NCBI GenBank assembly: GCA_902773305.1 | Contig: CACYEB010000077.1 | Span: 1-11,236 of the forward strand | DNA length: 11,236 nt | Reading direction: 5' to 3' | Source: an uncultured Bacteroidia bacterium | Lineage (GTDB): Bacteria > Bacteroidota > Bacteroidia > Bacteroidales > UBA932 | Shown here: piece by piece, positions 1 through 6,485 of the stretch | How positions within the stretch are numbered: the stretch's first letter is position 1 | Layout of the letters: every line of letters starts with the position of its first letter | Notes under the pieces: generated by a model | What the model saw: the letters and a program-made list of their open reading frames with translations, nothing else | Database searches by the model: none | Told to the model about the DNA's origin: nothing | Made by a program: the position numbers and the translations under genes

Positions 1-659
1 ATGTGCATAGAGGCTCCTCCGGGGGTACGGATGTCTATGGGACGGTGGATATGGCCGAATATGAAATAATCCACCGGATGGTCTTTCTCGTATTCGCAGG
101 CGAAGCGGTAGAGCGGGTCCCGGGTGGTAAAAACATACGGGTTGAGGTCGTTGACGTGCCGGCTGTGGCCGGACCATTTGCGGGCAAAGGCGTAGAGCCA
201 GCTCTCCGGTACAAGGTATCTTGCACAGAAGATGTTCAGGCGTCCTTTGAGAAAGGCGCGGGTGATGCGGACCTTGATACTCAGCGGCCCCAGATCGTCT
301 CCGTGGGCTATGCAGAACCTTTTGCCGGACAGGGTGAGGGTAACGGGCTGCGGGCCGAGGACCTTGAGGCCGGTGAGACGCTCCAGGCGGCCGAATGTCC
401 ACCAGTCGTGGTTGCCGCGAAGGAAATAGACCGCAATGCCGCCGGCAACGACTTTCGCGATGGCGTCCAGCACCCGTTCGAAGCCGAAGGGGCGCCGCCG
501 CCTCTCAAACCAGAAGTCAAATACATCCCCCAGCAGATATACGGCGGCGGTGTCTGACGGCAAATGGTTCAGGAAGCGGATAAACTCTTCTTCGGTTTCG
601 CCGCCGCCGGCACCCAGATGCATATCGGAAGCAAAGATATATCGCCCTCCGGCAGCCAT
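1..659 (-). CDS. lpxH: UDP-2,3-diacylglucosamine diphosphatase LpxH (3' end cut by window)
   Basis: Hydrolyses UDP-2,3-diacylglucosamine to lipid X and UMP, the fourth step of lipid A synthesis, at the inner face of the cytoplasmic membrane. The minus-strand frame from the ATG at 659 stays open for 219 codons to the window edge; the last part of the roughly 240-250 residue family length is missing. It carries the whole calcineurin-like metallophosphatase motif set: SDMHLG (D12, H14), LLGDVFDFW (D45), RGNHDWW (N83, H84), AHGDD (H119) and FGHIHRP (H203, H205). The GDVFDFW and HGDD forms are typical of LpxH rather than of generic phosphoesterases. An in-frame TAG at 677-675 lies just upstream of the start, which supports the ATG at 659. 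The gene starts 4 bases after the uppP stop codon, so it is probably the distal gene of the ftsX-DUF3098-uppP operon. Its presence implies an LPS-bearing outer membrane. Confidence 0.93.
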   Translation of the reverse strand, partial: MAAGGRYIFASDMHLGAGGGETEEEFIRFLNHLPSDTAAVYLLGDVFDFWFERRRRPFGFERVLDAIAKVVAGGIAVYFLRGNHDWWTFGRLERLTGLKVLGPQPVTLTLSGKRFCIAHGDDLGPLSIKVRITRAFLKGRLNIFCARYLVPESWLYAFARKWSGHSRHVNDLNPYVFTTRDPLYRFACEYEKDHPVDYFIFGHIHRPIDIRTPGGASMH

Positions 660-663
660 CGTG

Positions 664-1440
664 CTAAGAGAGAACTATGCAGAGTATGCCCACGACCGCG
701 CAGTAGGCTGCAAACCAGCCTAGGGAGGCTTTCTTGACGATGGCGATCATCGCCTTGCAGGCGAACAGGCCGCTGCCGAAGGCGGCCAGAAATCCCAACA
801 AAAGCGGCAGGACACCTGCGCTGGAAGCGGCGAACCCTCCGCCCACCAGGTCCAGGAAGGCTTCGCCCAATATGGGTACCAGCACCATCAGGAAAGAGAA
901 TCGGGTAATCTCTTCGCGCTTTACGCCGCAGATGAGTCCGGTGGCGATGGTCGAACCGCTCCGGGACAGGCCGGGGATGACGGCAACGGCCTGGGCACAG
1001 CCGATGACAAGGGCGCGCCACCAGTTGATATCCTCCCGTTTCGGCTTATAAACCTGGCTGATAATCAGCAGCAGGGCGGTTACCAGAAGGGCTGCGCCCA
1101 CAACGACAAGCCCTGTGCCGAAGATTTCCTCTACCTTGTCTTTGAAGAAAACCCCCACGATGAAGACGGGAATCATAGAGATGCAAAGCAAGAAGACATA
1201 CCGCGTCTCTTCGTTCAGCTTGAATTTGAAGAGGCCTTGAAACAGTTTGACTATATCTTTCCAGAACACCACAATCACGCTCAGCACAGTGGCGGCGTGG
1301 ACCGCTATTTCGAATGTCAGGTCGGTGGTCTCTATCCCGAAAAGGGCCTTGGCGATTGCCAGGTGGCCGCTGCTGCTCACCGGCAGGAATTCGGTGAGTC
1401 CCTGGATCAGTCCCAGGATTATACCTTCGAACCAAGTCAT
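664..1440 (-). CDS. uppP: Undecaprenyl-diphosphate phosphatase UppP (BacA)
   Basis: Integral membrane phosphatase that converts undecaprenyl diphosphate to undecaprenyl phosphate, recycling the lipid carrier for peptidoglycan and surface glycans; overexpression of the family gives bacitracin resistance. The 258-residue product has the family length and both signature motifs: the N-terminal [15 protein letters not shown] stretch (Q13 to L27, with E17 and H26) and the PGLSRSGST motif (P156 to T164, with R160). Hydrophobic helices fill most of the rest, and the protein ends directly after a last helix. It starts 3 bases after the DUF3098 gene and is followed 4 bases later by lpxH, so the genes are likely cotranscribed. 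The order ftsX-DUF3098-uppP is one I recognise as common in Bacteroidota. Confidence 0.95.
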   Translation of the reverse strand: MTWFEGIILGLIQGLTEFLPVSSSGHLAIAKALFGIETTDLTFEIAVHAATVLSVIVVFWKDIVKLFQGLFKFKLNEETRYVFLLCISMIPVFIVGVFFKDKVEEIFGTGLVVVGAALLVTALLLIISQVYKPKREDINWWRALVIGCAQAVAVIPGLSRSGSTIATGLICGVKREEITRFSFLMVLVPILGEAFLDLVGGGFAASSAGVLPLLLGFLAAFGSGLFACKAMIAIVKKASLGWFAAYCAVVGILCIVLS

Positions 1441-1443
1441 AAG

Positions 1444-1674
1444 CTATTCCTCCTTGTTTTTCGGCCGGCGGAGAATGCCCACCATAACCACAGCTATTCC
1501 CAGCAATATCACAATCGGCGCCACTGTGATGCGCATTGCAGAGAACATCGATTCATTGAACACGTCGGGGTCGCTGCTGCCGCCCCCGATCATAAGGATG
1601 AAGCCGGCCACCATCAGTATCAGGCCTGCCAGCATCGTTTTAACCCCCGCGGGGGATACCGAGAATTTACTCAT
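1444..1674 (-). CDS. DUF3098 family small membrane protein
   Basis: A 76-residue protein of unknown function. Two hydrophobic helices (about residues 12-30 and 50-68) are joined by a short polar loop carrying GGGSSDPDVFN (30-40) and an RIT-AP motif (48-53). The C-terminus is short and basic (RRPKNKEE), which would place both termini on the cytoplasmic side. Length and motifs match the DUF3098 family as I know it, which in Bacteroidota sits between ftsX and uppP, exactly as here. The gene lies 3 bases after the ftsX stop and 3 bases before uppP, so translational coupling is likely. Its position suggests a role near the divisome or lipid-carrier metabolism, but this is inference from context only. 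Confidence 0.85.
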   Translation of the reverse strand: MSKFSVSPAGVKTMLAGLILMVAGFILMIGGGSSDPDVFNESMFSAMRITVAPIVILLGIAVVMVGILRRPKNKEE

Positions 1675-1677
1675 CAG

Positions 1678-2556
1678 CTAAATGTATAAATCGTCTTTGG
1701 ATATGTCCGACAGCTTGTTGACCATATATATGGCGGTGAACACGCATATCAGGATACCGGCCGCGAACACGATGACAAAGATAGGAATAATTACTTCTTT
1801 GGAGAAGAGGCCGAACATATCGCCAATCTTGCTGCGGGCATACCGCAGCAGCAGGGCGAAGGCGCCGCAGGCTATCAGGGAGGATATCACCCCCTGCCAG
1901 AAGGCCTGCCTTGTGAACGGCTTGCGGATGAAACCGCGCTTGGCTCCGACCAGCCGCATAGTGTGGATGGTGAATCTCCTGGAGAAGATGTTCAGGCGTA
2001 CGGTATTGGCTATAAGGGCTATGGAGATTACCAGCAAAATTACGATGACCGCGGCGACGGCGAGGCCGATCTTGTTGAGGTTGCTGTTCATAGCCTCTAC
2101 CAACGACTCCTGGAACACAACTTCGCGCACCAGCGGGTTGCCGGCCAGGACGTTGCGCACCATCTGCAGCGAATCTTTTGAGAAATAGTCGCTCTTCAGA
2201 TTAACCTCCAGCGAAATGGGTATCGGGCTTGTGGTAAATACATCCAGAAAGTCTTCTCCCAGAAGGTTTTCCATCTCTTTGCGACCCTGCTCCCTGGAGA
2301 TGTACTTGGTGGCTGAAACAAAGCCGAGCGTTCCGTATTTCTTTTGCAAATCCAGCGCCTGCTGTTCCGTGGCATCGTTTTTAAGGATTACTGACACCAC
2401 CGCATTCTCTTTGAAATAGTCTGCCAGGCCTTTGGTGTTGAACCAGGCAAAAAGTGCTGAGGCCACCAGGAAAAGTACCAGCGATATGCTTATGACAGAT
2501 GTAAGATAAGAGCGTACAAGTCTGCGCACCACCATCTTACTGTTGTCTTTTTTCAT
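1678..2556 (-). CDS. ftsX: Cell division protein FtsX
   Basis: Membrane subunit of the FtsEX complex, which in other bacteria couples ATP hydrolysis by FtsE to activation of peptidoglycan hydrolases at the septum. The product (292 residues from the chosen start) has FtsX topology: TM1 about 17-39, an extracytoplasmic domain of about 120 residues (40-160), TM2 about 162-187, a basic cytoplasmic loop containing HTMRLVGAKRGFIRKPF (198-214), TM3 about 219-240 and TM4 about 254-280. The loop motif is typical of FtsX. A longer frame begins at an ATG at 2577, but a TAnnTTTG promoter element lies at 2586-2579. Transcription from it would begin inside or after that ATG, so the ATG at 2556, giving MKKDNSK, is preferred. 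No ftsE is in the window; in Bacteroidota it is often encoded elsewhere. First gene of the minus-strand envelope operon. Confidence 0.92.
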   Translation of the reverse strand: MKKDNSKMVVRRLVRSYLTSVISISLVLFLVASALFAWFNTKGLADYFKENAVVSVILKNDATEQQALDLQKKYGTLGFVSATKYISREQGRKEMENLLGEDFLDVFTTSPIPISLEVNLKSDYFSKDSLQMVRNVLAGNPLVREVVFQESLVEAMNSNLNKIGLAVAAVIVILLVISIALIANTVRLNIFSRRFTIHTMRLVGAKRGFIRKPFTRQAFWQGVISSLIACGAFALLLRYARSKIGDMFGLFSKEVIIPIFVIVFAAGILICVFTAIYMVNKLSDISKDDLYI

Positions 2557-2569
2557 CGGATAATTGCAT

Positions 2570-2605
2570 TTTGGCATTCAAAGTTAAAAAAAATTATTAC
2601 CTTTG
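2570..2605 (+). promoter_or_regulatory. Putative sigma-ABfr-type promoter for the rightward genes
   Basis: TACCTTTG at 2598-2605 is an exact match to the -7 consensus TAnnTTTG. The best -33 candidate is TTTG at 2570-2573, but its 24-base spacing is longer than the usual 19-21, so the -33 half is uncertain. Transcription would begin near 2611-2613, about 24 bases before the ATG at 2636. The element lies back to back with the ftsX promoter in the same short divergent region, so the two may compete for RNA polymerase. Confidence 0.55.
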
Positions 2606-2611
2606 TACGAA
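2579..2611 (-). promoter_or_regulatory. Putative sigma-ABfr-type promoter for the ftsX operon
   Basis: Read on the minus strand, TAACTTTG (2586-2579) matches the Bacteroidota -7 consensus TAnnTTTG exactly. TTCG (2611-2608), 21 bases upstream, is one mismatch from the -33 TTTG element. Seven T residues lie directly upstream of the -7 element. The predicted start of transcription is near 2573, leaving a leader of roughly 17 bases before the ATG at 2556. Seen by eye, not experimentally supported. Confidence 0.6.
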
Positions 2612-2635
2612 TTTTGCCTTAATATGCCGCAATAG

Positions 2636-3460
2636 ATGCCCAGCGAACCCAGAAAAGTCCTTTTCGTCAACTCCGAGATATTCCCCTATCTGCCGGAGTC
2701 GGACATTGCCATTGCCGGTCGTTATCTTCCACAGGGCATCCAGGAGAAGGGGCGTGAGATCCGTCTGTTTATGCCCCGGTACGGCTGCGTAAACGAGCGC
2801 CGCAACCAGCTGCACGAGGTCATCCGGCTCTCCGGAATGAACATAGTGGTGGGCGGTGTAGACCGCCAGATCATCATCAAGGTGGCTTCCATCTCGTCGG
2901 CCCGTATGCAGGTCTATTTCATAGACAACGAAGATTATTTCCACCGCAAGGCCGTGGATTGTGATGCTGAAGGCAATTTCTTTGCAGACAATCACGAGCG
3001 GGCTATGTTTTTTGCCCGCGGTGTGCTGGAGACGGTCAAGAAGCTCCGCTGGAAGCCCGATCTGGTTCATTGCCAGGGGTGGATTTCGCTTTTGATGCCG
3101 CTCTATCTCAAGAAGGTTTACAATCAGGACCCGATTTTTGCCGACAGCAAGGTCGTGCTTTCGCTGTACGACGATCTTGACAATCTGTCATTTGCCCGGG
3201 ATATGGCCTCGAAGGTCGTTTTCGAGAACATACAGGCCGAGGACGTTTCGCTTCTGGAAGAGCCCACTGGCATAAATCTTGCGAAACTTGCCGTGCGCTA
3301 CAGCGACGGTGTCATCAAGGCGGCGACGGGTATCAATGCCGATCTGGAAAAATTCATCGCAAAGAACAAGGTTCCGATGATTTCCAGCCCCGCGATAAGC
3401 ACGGAGGACACCTCTTACATAGAGGCGTACAACACTTTTTACGATCAAATTTTAGGATAA
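2636..3460 (+). CDS. Half-length GT5 glycogen/starch synthase-like protein
   Basis: A 274-residue protein resembling the N-terminal Rossmann half (starch synthase catalytic domain) of GT5 glycogen synthases. It begins KVLFVNSEIFPYLPE (7-21), aligning with the GlgA start ASEMFPLLKTGG, and continues with a G-REIRLFMPRYG strand and DLVHCQGW (142-149), which matches the position of the GlgA HxHDW motif. Two things make normal glycogen synthesis unlikely. The KxGGL substrate-binding motif is replaced by ESDIAIAGRYL, and the second GT-B domain of the roughly 480-residue family is absent: the gene ends in a clean stop and runs 3 bases later into the DUF4270 gene, so this is not a fresh truncation. 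Bacteroidota genomes often annotate such short proteins as 'glycogen/starch synthase' beside DUF4270 genes. A non-catalytic or partner-dependent role is inferred. First gene of the rightward operon, with a promoter element 31 bases upstream. Confidence 0.8.
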   Translation: MPSEPRKVLFVNSEIFPYLPESDIAIAGRYLPQGIQEKGREIRLFMPRYGCVNERRNQLHEVIRLSGMNIVVGGVDRQIIIKVASISSARMQVYFIDNEDYFHRKAVDCDAEGNFFADNHERAMFFARGVLETVKKLRWKPDLVHCQGWISLLMPLYLKKVYNQDPIFADSKVVLSLYDDLDNLSFARDMASKVVFENIQAEDVSLLEEPTGINLAKLAVRYSDGVIKAATGINADLEKFIAKNKVPMISSPAISTEDTSYIEAYNTFYDQILG

Positions 3461-3463
3461 GGG

Positions 3464-5035
3464 ATGTTTACTGCAAAGCATCGGGTATTAGTTCTGGCAG
3501 CCTTTGCGCTTGCGATTATCTCTGTAAGTTCTTGCATCAAAGTCAACCAGACCCTGGGTTCGGTGTATGTTCCCACCGATCGCGACCTCAAGGTGAAGAC
3601 TTTCTCCTTCAATCTTCCGCTGGGGATGAAGATGGCCGACAGCCTGCAGACCAGCACGTCGTATATGGTACTGGGCAACATCACCGACGAACTCTTCGGA
3701 GAGACCACTGCGGAAATAGCCGCAACAGTAACGCCCCCCGATACTATTCCCTGGGGTGAAAACCCGGTGTACAAGAGCGCCAAGCTCCTGTTTGTAAAGC
3801 ACAGCGCCCAGACTTTCCTGGACGGACAGGAAGAGTTGCCGCAGAACATACACGTGTATTCCCTCGGTATTCCGATGGATACCACCAAGATTTACTGCAA
3901 TTCCATAAAGAAGCGCGACTATCTGTCAGAGGAGATTTCCGACGGGGCGGTGATATACAATGGCAGCGATACCCTGACGATACCCCTGAAAGATTCGTTT
4001 GCAAGCCGTTATATGGATGCCACAAGGGAGGAACTGGACAGTACCGAACTCTTCATCAAGCGTTTTTACGGCATCTACGTCAAGGCGGACAAGCCTCTGG
4101 GCGGTGCTCCGGGGGGCTGTCTCACCAAGTTCAAGGCGGCGGGCATCCTGTTTACCTTTACCTCTACCAACGATGCCGGTACGCGGCGTGACACCACGGT
4201 GGCCTTCAAAGTCGGGTCGAGTTTCGCAACGGAGCTTTATACCCACTCCAGCAGCGTATTTGAAGTTGATGGAGACAACGATCTCGAGACTGTCTATTAC
4301 GAAGGTATGGCGGGCATCAAGCCCCATATCTCAGGGGAGGCCATCCGCGACAGCATATCGGCATGGACTGCCCGCGAGGGAGTCAGCCTGAAGGACATAA
4401 TCGTGACCAGGGCCTCCATCGAGCTGCCATACGATGTCCCCGACGGGGATTATTCCGTCACGGACAAATATCCCTCCAGCCTCTATCCCGCCACCCGCTA
4501 CAAGTTCGCCTACGACGACTATCAGTATTATCCGCTTTCGGCGATATACGACAGCGCCTTCGACCGCGGCGACATCAACCGTTCGCTGCAATACTACAAG
4601 CCTGACGTCACCCTCTATGTCCAGAACATCATCAAGATGATAGACCAGGACAAGGAACTCAACGACAGCTGGGACCTCTGGTTTTTCAATTACTACACAG
4701 GCGAGGATGACGAGAGCGAAGAAGACACTTCCTACTATAACAATTACTACAACAACTACCTCTATAATATGTACTACGGCGGCTATGGCTACGGTTATGG
4801 CGGCTATGGCTATGGGGGCTACGGTGGTTACGGCGGCTATGGCGGTTACGGAGACTATTACGACTATTACAATATGATGAACTACTACAACTATTACAAC
4901 AGTCTCTCAAGCAGTTCGTCGTCTTCTTCGACTATATATTACGTCGATTATCTCAATTACTGCAGGGGTGCAATCAACGGCAACGGTGCCGCACGCCGCC
5001 CCAGAATGCATATTACATACGCGGTAAAGCAATAA
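3464..5035 (+). CDS. DUF4270 family lipoprotein with Tyr/Gly/Asn-rich tract
   Basis: A 523-residue exported lipoprotein of unknown function. It opens with a signal peptide (basic MFTAKHR, hydrophobic core 8-21) ending in the lipobox SVSSC, with lipidated Cys24. No acidic residues directly follow the Cys (IKVNQ), so this does not match the usual Bacteroidota surface-export signal. The body is a beta-rich domain that I assign to DUF4270 from its context, the early TDRDLKVKTFSF segment and the terminal RGAINGNGA-RRPRMHITYAV segment. Between residues 424 and 489 lies a low-complexity insert: a Tyr/Asn block, 25 residues of Gly/Tyr only (439-463), another Tyr/Asn block and eight serines (482-489). 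Domain-like sequence resumes after it, so the tract is internal, not a tail. An acidic DDESEEDT stretch precedes it. The gene starts 3 bases after the GT5-like gene. Probable outer-membrane location is inferred. Confidence 0.82.
   Translation: MFTAKHRVLVLAAFALAIISVSSCIKVNQTLGSVYVPTDRDLKVKTFSFNLPLGMKMADSLQTSTSYMVLGNITDELFGETTAEIAATVTPPDTIPWGENPVYKSAKLLFVKHSAQTFLDGQEELPQNIHVYSLGIPMDTTKIYCNSIKKRDYLSEEISDGAVIYNGSDTLTIPLKDSFASRYMDATREELDSTELFIKRFYGIYVKADKPLGGAPGGCLTKFKAAGILFTFTSTNDAGTRRDTTVAFKVGSSFATELYTHSSSVFEVDGDNDLETVYYEGMAGIKPHISGEAIRDSISAWTAREGVSLKDIIVTRASIELPYDVPDGDYSVTDKYPSSLYPATRYKFAYDDYQYYPLSAIYDSAFDRGDINRSLQYYKPDVTLYVQNIIKMIDQDKELNDSWDLWFFNYYTGEDDESEEDTSYYNNYYNNYLYNMYYGGYGYGYGGYGYGGYGGYGGYGGYGDYYDYYNMMNYYNYYNSLSSSSSSSSTIYYVDYLNYCRGAINGNGAARRPRMHITYAVKQ
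4733..4927 (+). repeat. Low-complexity coding repeat (Tyr/Asn, Gly-Gly-Tyr, poly-Ser)
   Basis: Codons for residues 424-488 of the DUF4270 protein. A Tyr/Asn block is followed at 4778-4852 by a run encoding only Gly and Tyr (GGY and GY units), then another Tyr/Asn block and a serine run. Synonymous codons vary freely: TAC/TAT, GGC/GGT/GGG, and TCA/AGC/AGT/TCG/TCT. The repeat is therefore kept at protein level rather than being a fresh DNA duplication, though slippage within the 75-base Gly/Tyr part remains possible. Confidence 0.85.
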
Positions 5036-5049
5036 AACGCTATGATGAT

Positions 5050-6069
5050 ATGGCACTGCCAAGGGTTCTCATCATAGCTCCGACATTTTTCCATTTTGGA
5101 TTTGGTGTAACGCACGCTTTTCACCAAGCCGGCTTCGAGGTCTGTGTAGCTGCCTACGACACTCCTGTGGATCCGTATGATTTCCGCAGGAAGTTGGCTT
5201 TCAAATTCGCCCGGGACAAGGAGGAATACCGCCGCAGGAACCGGGTAGTACGTCAGCGGCATTTCATAGACATTTTTGATGAGTTTGCCCCGGACATCGT
5301 GTTTATTATGAACGGGGAGGTACTCCTGCCCCCGACCCTGGATTATTTCCGCAGCAGGGCAAGGGTGGCACTGTGGTGTTTCGACAGCGTAAAGCATATC
5401 CCGGTCATAGAGGGGCATATAGACCACGTGGACCGGTTTTATTGCTATGACAGGGGCGATATCGCCTTTTATGCCGCGCAGGGCAAAAAGGCCTTGTTCC
5501 TGCCGCAGGCGGCTTATACCGGTTACTATCATCCAATAGAAGGGACGAAAAAAGACATAGACATCCTTTTTGTGGGAGATTTGTACCACTCCAGGCGTCG
5601 TCAGCAATATATCAAAGGGGTAATAAAAGCCTTTCCCGGAAAGAAGATCAAGGTGTTTGGAATTTACAAACCCTGGTACAAGAATCCCCTTAAGGCCCTT
5701 CTGCGCGAGCGGCGGGACATATACACCAACCGGAATATAGAGCCGGAGGAGGTCAACAAACTCTACAACCGCGCCAGGGTGGTACTCAACATCCACAACG
5801 AGCAGCAGAGCGACGGGGCCAACCCCAAGGTGTTTGAGATATGCGCCTCCGGGGCCTATCAGGTTTGTGACGCCAACCCTTATATCAAGGAACTTTTCCC
5901 CGATGGGAACGTCGGGATATATGAAACTCAGGAGCAGATGAATGCCCTTATCCGGGAGGCACTGGAAGGGGACAGGAGCGAGGAGGCGCGCCGTGCCTGT
6001 GAACTGGTCCGCTCCCGCCATACTATGCAGAACCGGGTGAATACGGTGATAAATGATTTGAATATATGA
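5050..6069 (+). CDS. CgeB-like GT-B glycosyltransferase
   Basis: Predicted cytoplasmic glycosyltransferase of 339 residues, similar to the CgeB / 'glycosyl transferases group 1' type. The N-terminal half is Rossmann-like (RVLIIAPTFFHFGFG at 5-19; DIVFIMNGEVL). The C-terminal half has the nucleotide-sugar-binding features DILFVGDLY, LYNRARVVLNIHN and NPKVFEICASGAYQV (258-272). E263 lies where the nucleotide-ribose-binding glutamate of GT4-like enzymes is expected. There are no membrane helices. The sugar donor and acceptor cannot be told from sequence. It begins 14 bases after the DUF4270 stop and its last 4 bases overlap the start of the tagD-like gene (ATGA), so translation is coupled to the CDP-glycerol genes. 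Inferred job: adding a sugar to the glycan that receives phosphoglycerol. Confidence 0.85.
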   Translation: MALPRVLIIAPTFFHFGFGVTHAFHQAGFEVCVAAYDTPVDPYDFRRKLAFKFARDKEEYRRRNRVVRQRHFIDIFDEFAPDIVFIMNGEVLLPPTLDYFRSRARVALWCFDSVKHIPVIEGHIDHVDRFYCYDRGDIAFYAAQGKKALFLPQAAYTGYYHPIEGTKKDIDILFVGDLYHSRRRQQYIKGVIKAFPGKKIKVFGIYKPWYKNPLKALLRERRDIYTNRNIEPEEVNKLYNRARVVLNIHNEQQSDGANPKVFEICASGAYQVCDANPYIKELFPDGNVGIYETQEQMNALIREALEGDRSEEARRACELVRSRHTMQNRVNTVINDLNI

Positions 6070-6485
6070 AGATAGGATATACCACGGGAGTCTTCGACTT
6101 GTTCCACATAGGTCACCTCAATCTGCTCCGGAAGGCAAAGGAGCAGTGCGACTATCTTATAGTGGGGGTATCTACGGACGCCCTTGTCTCTTATAAGCAC
6201 AAACAGGCGGTGATTCCCTTTGAAGAGCGCAAACAGATAGTGGCTGCCATAAAATATGTAGATGAGGTCGTGGCGCAGGAGAATATGGACAAGATGGCGG
6301 CTTGGGAGCGTCTTCATTTCAATGTGATGTTCGTGGGAGACGACTGGAAGGGGACGCCCAAATGGAATGAATACGAACGTCAGTTCAAGGAGATAGGGGT
6401 GGAGATAGTATATTTCCCCTACACCAGGGGGACGTCCTCTACGCTGATTAACGAAACCCTGGAGAAACTGCGTCAGGACAAATGA
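6066..6485 (+). CDS. tagD: Glycerol-3-phosphate cytidylyltransferase-like protein (TagD family)
   Basis: Predicted to make CDP-glycerol from CTP and sn-glycerol-3-phosphate. The 139-residue length fits the TagD family (about 130). Motifs in order: TTGVFDLFHIGHLNLL (6-21) with the nucleotidyltransferase HxGH signature (H14, H17), STDAL, KYVDEVV (63-69), GDDWKG (91-96) and a C-terminal YTRGTSSTLIN (119-129). The last corresponds to RTEGISTTKI in Bacillus TagD; here the leading Arg is Tyr119, with Arg121 two residues on, so substrate preference could differ (another polyol phosphate is possible). The gene overlaps the preceding glycosyltransferase and the following ligase by 4 bases each. The TagB/TagF-like gene two positions downstream would use CDP-glycerol, which supports this assignment over other cytidylyltransferases. 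Confidence 0.87.
   Translation: MKIGYTTGVFDLFHIGHLNLLRKAKEQCDYLIVGVSTDALVSYKHKQAVIPFEERKQIVAAIKYVDEVVAQENMDKMAAWERLHFNVMFVGDDWKGTPKWNEYERQFKEIGVEIVYFPYTRGTSSTLINETLEKLRQDK

Noticed and set aside
3..557. 184-codon plus-strand open frame
   Set aside because: It is the shadow of lpxH, whose minus-strand frame carries the complete metallophosphatase motif set.
1237..1689. Two overlapping plus-strand open frames of about 145-150 codons
   Set aside because: They are opposite uppP and the DUF3098 gene. Their His-rich or Ser/Ile-rich translations look like antisense of membrane proteins.
4778..4852. Possible CRISPR or minisatellite array
   Set aside because: Units are 6-9 bases, have no unique spacers, remain in the reading frame and differ at synonymous positions, so this is a coding low-complexity repeat.
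4686..4910. Minus-strand frame rich in Ser, Arg, His, Asn and Cys
   Set aside because: It is an antisense artefact of the Gly/Tyr repeat codons.
4957..6021. 354-codon minus-strand open frame antisense to the CgeB-like gene
   Set aside because: It is slightly longer than the gene it faces, but its translation shows no recognisable motif. The plus-strand frame has glycosyltransferase motifs and a 4-base coupling overlap with the next gene.
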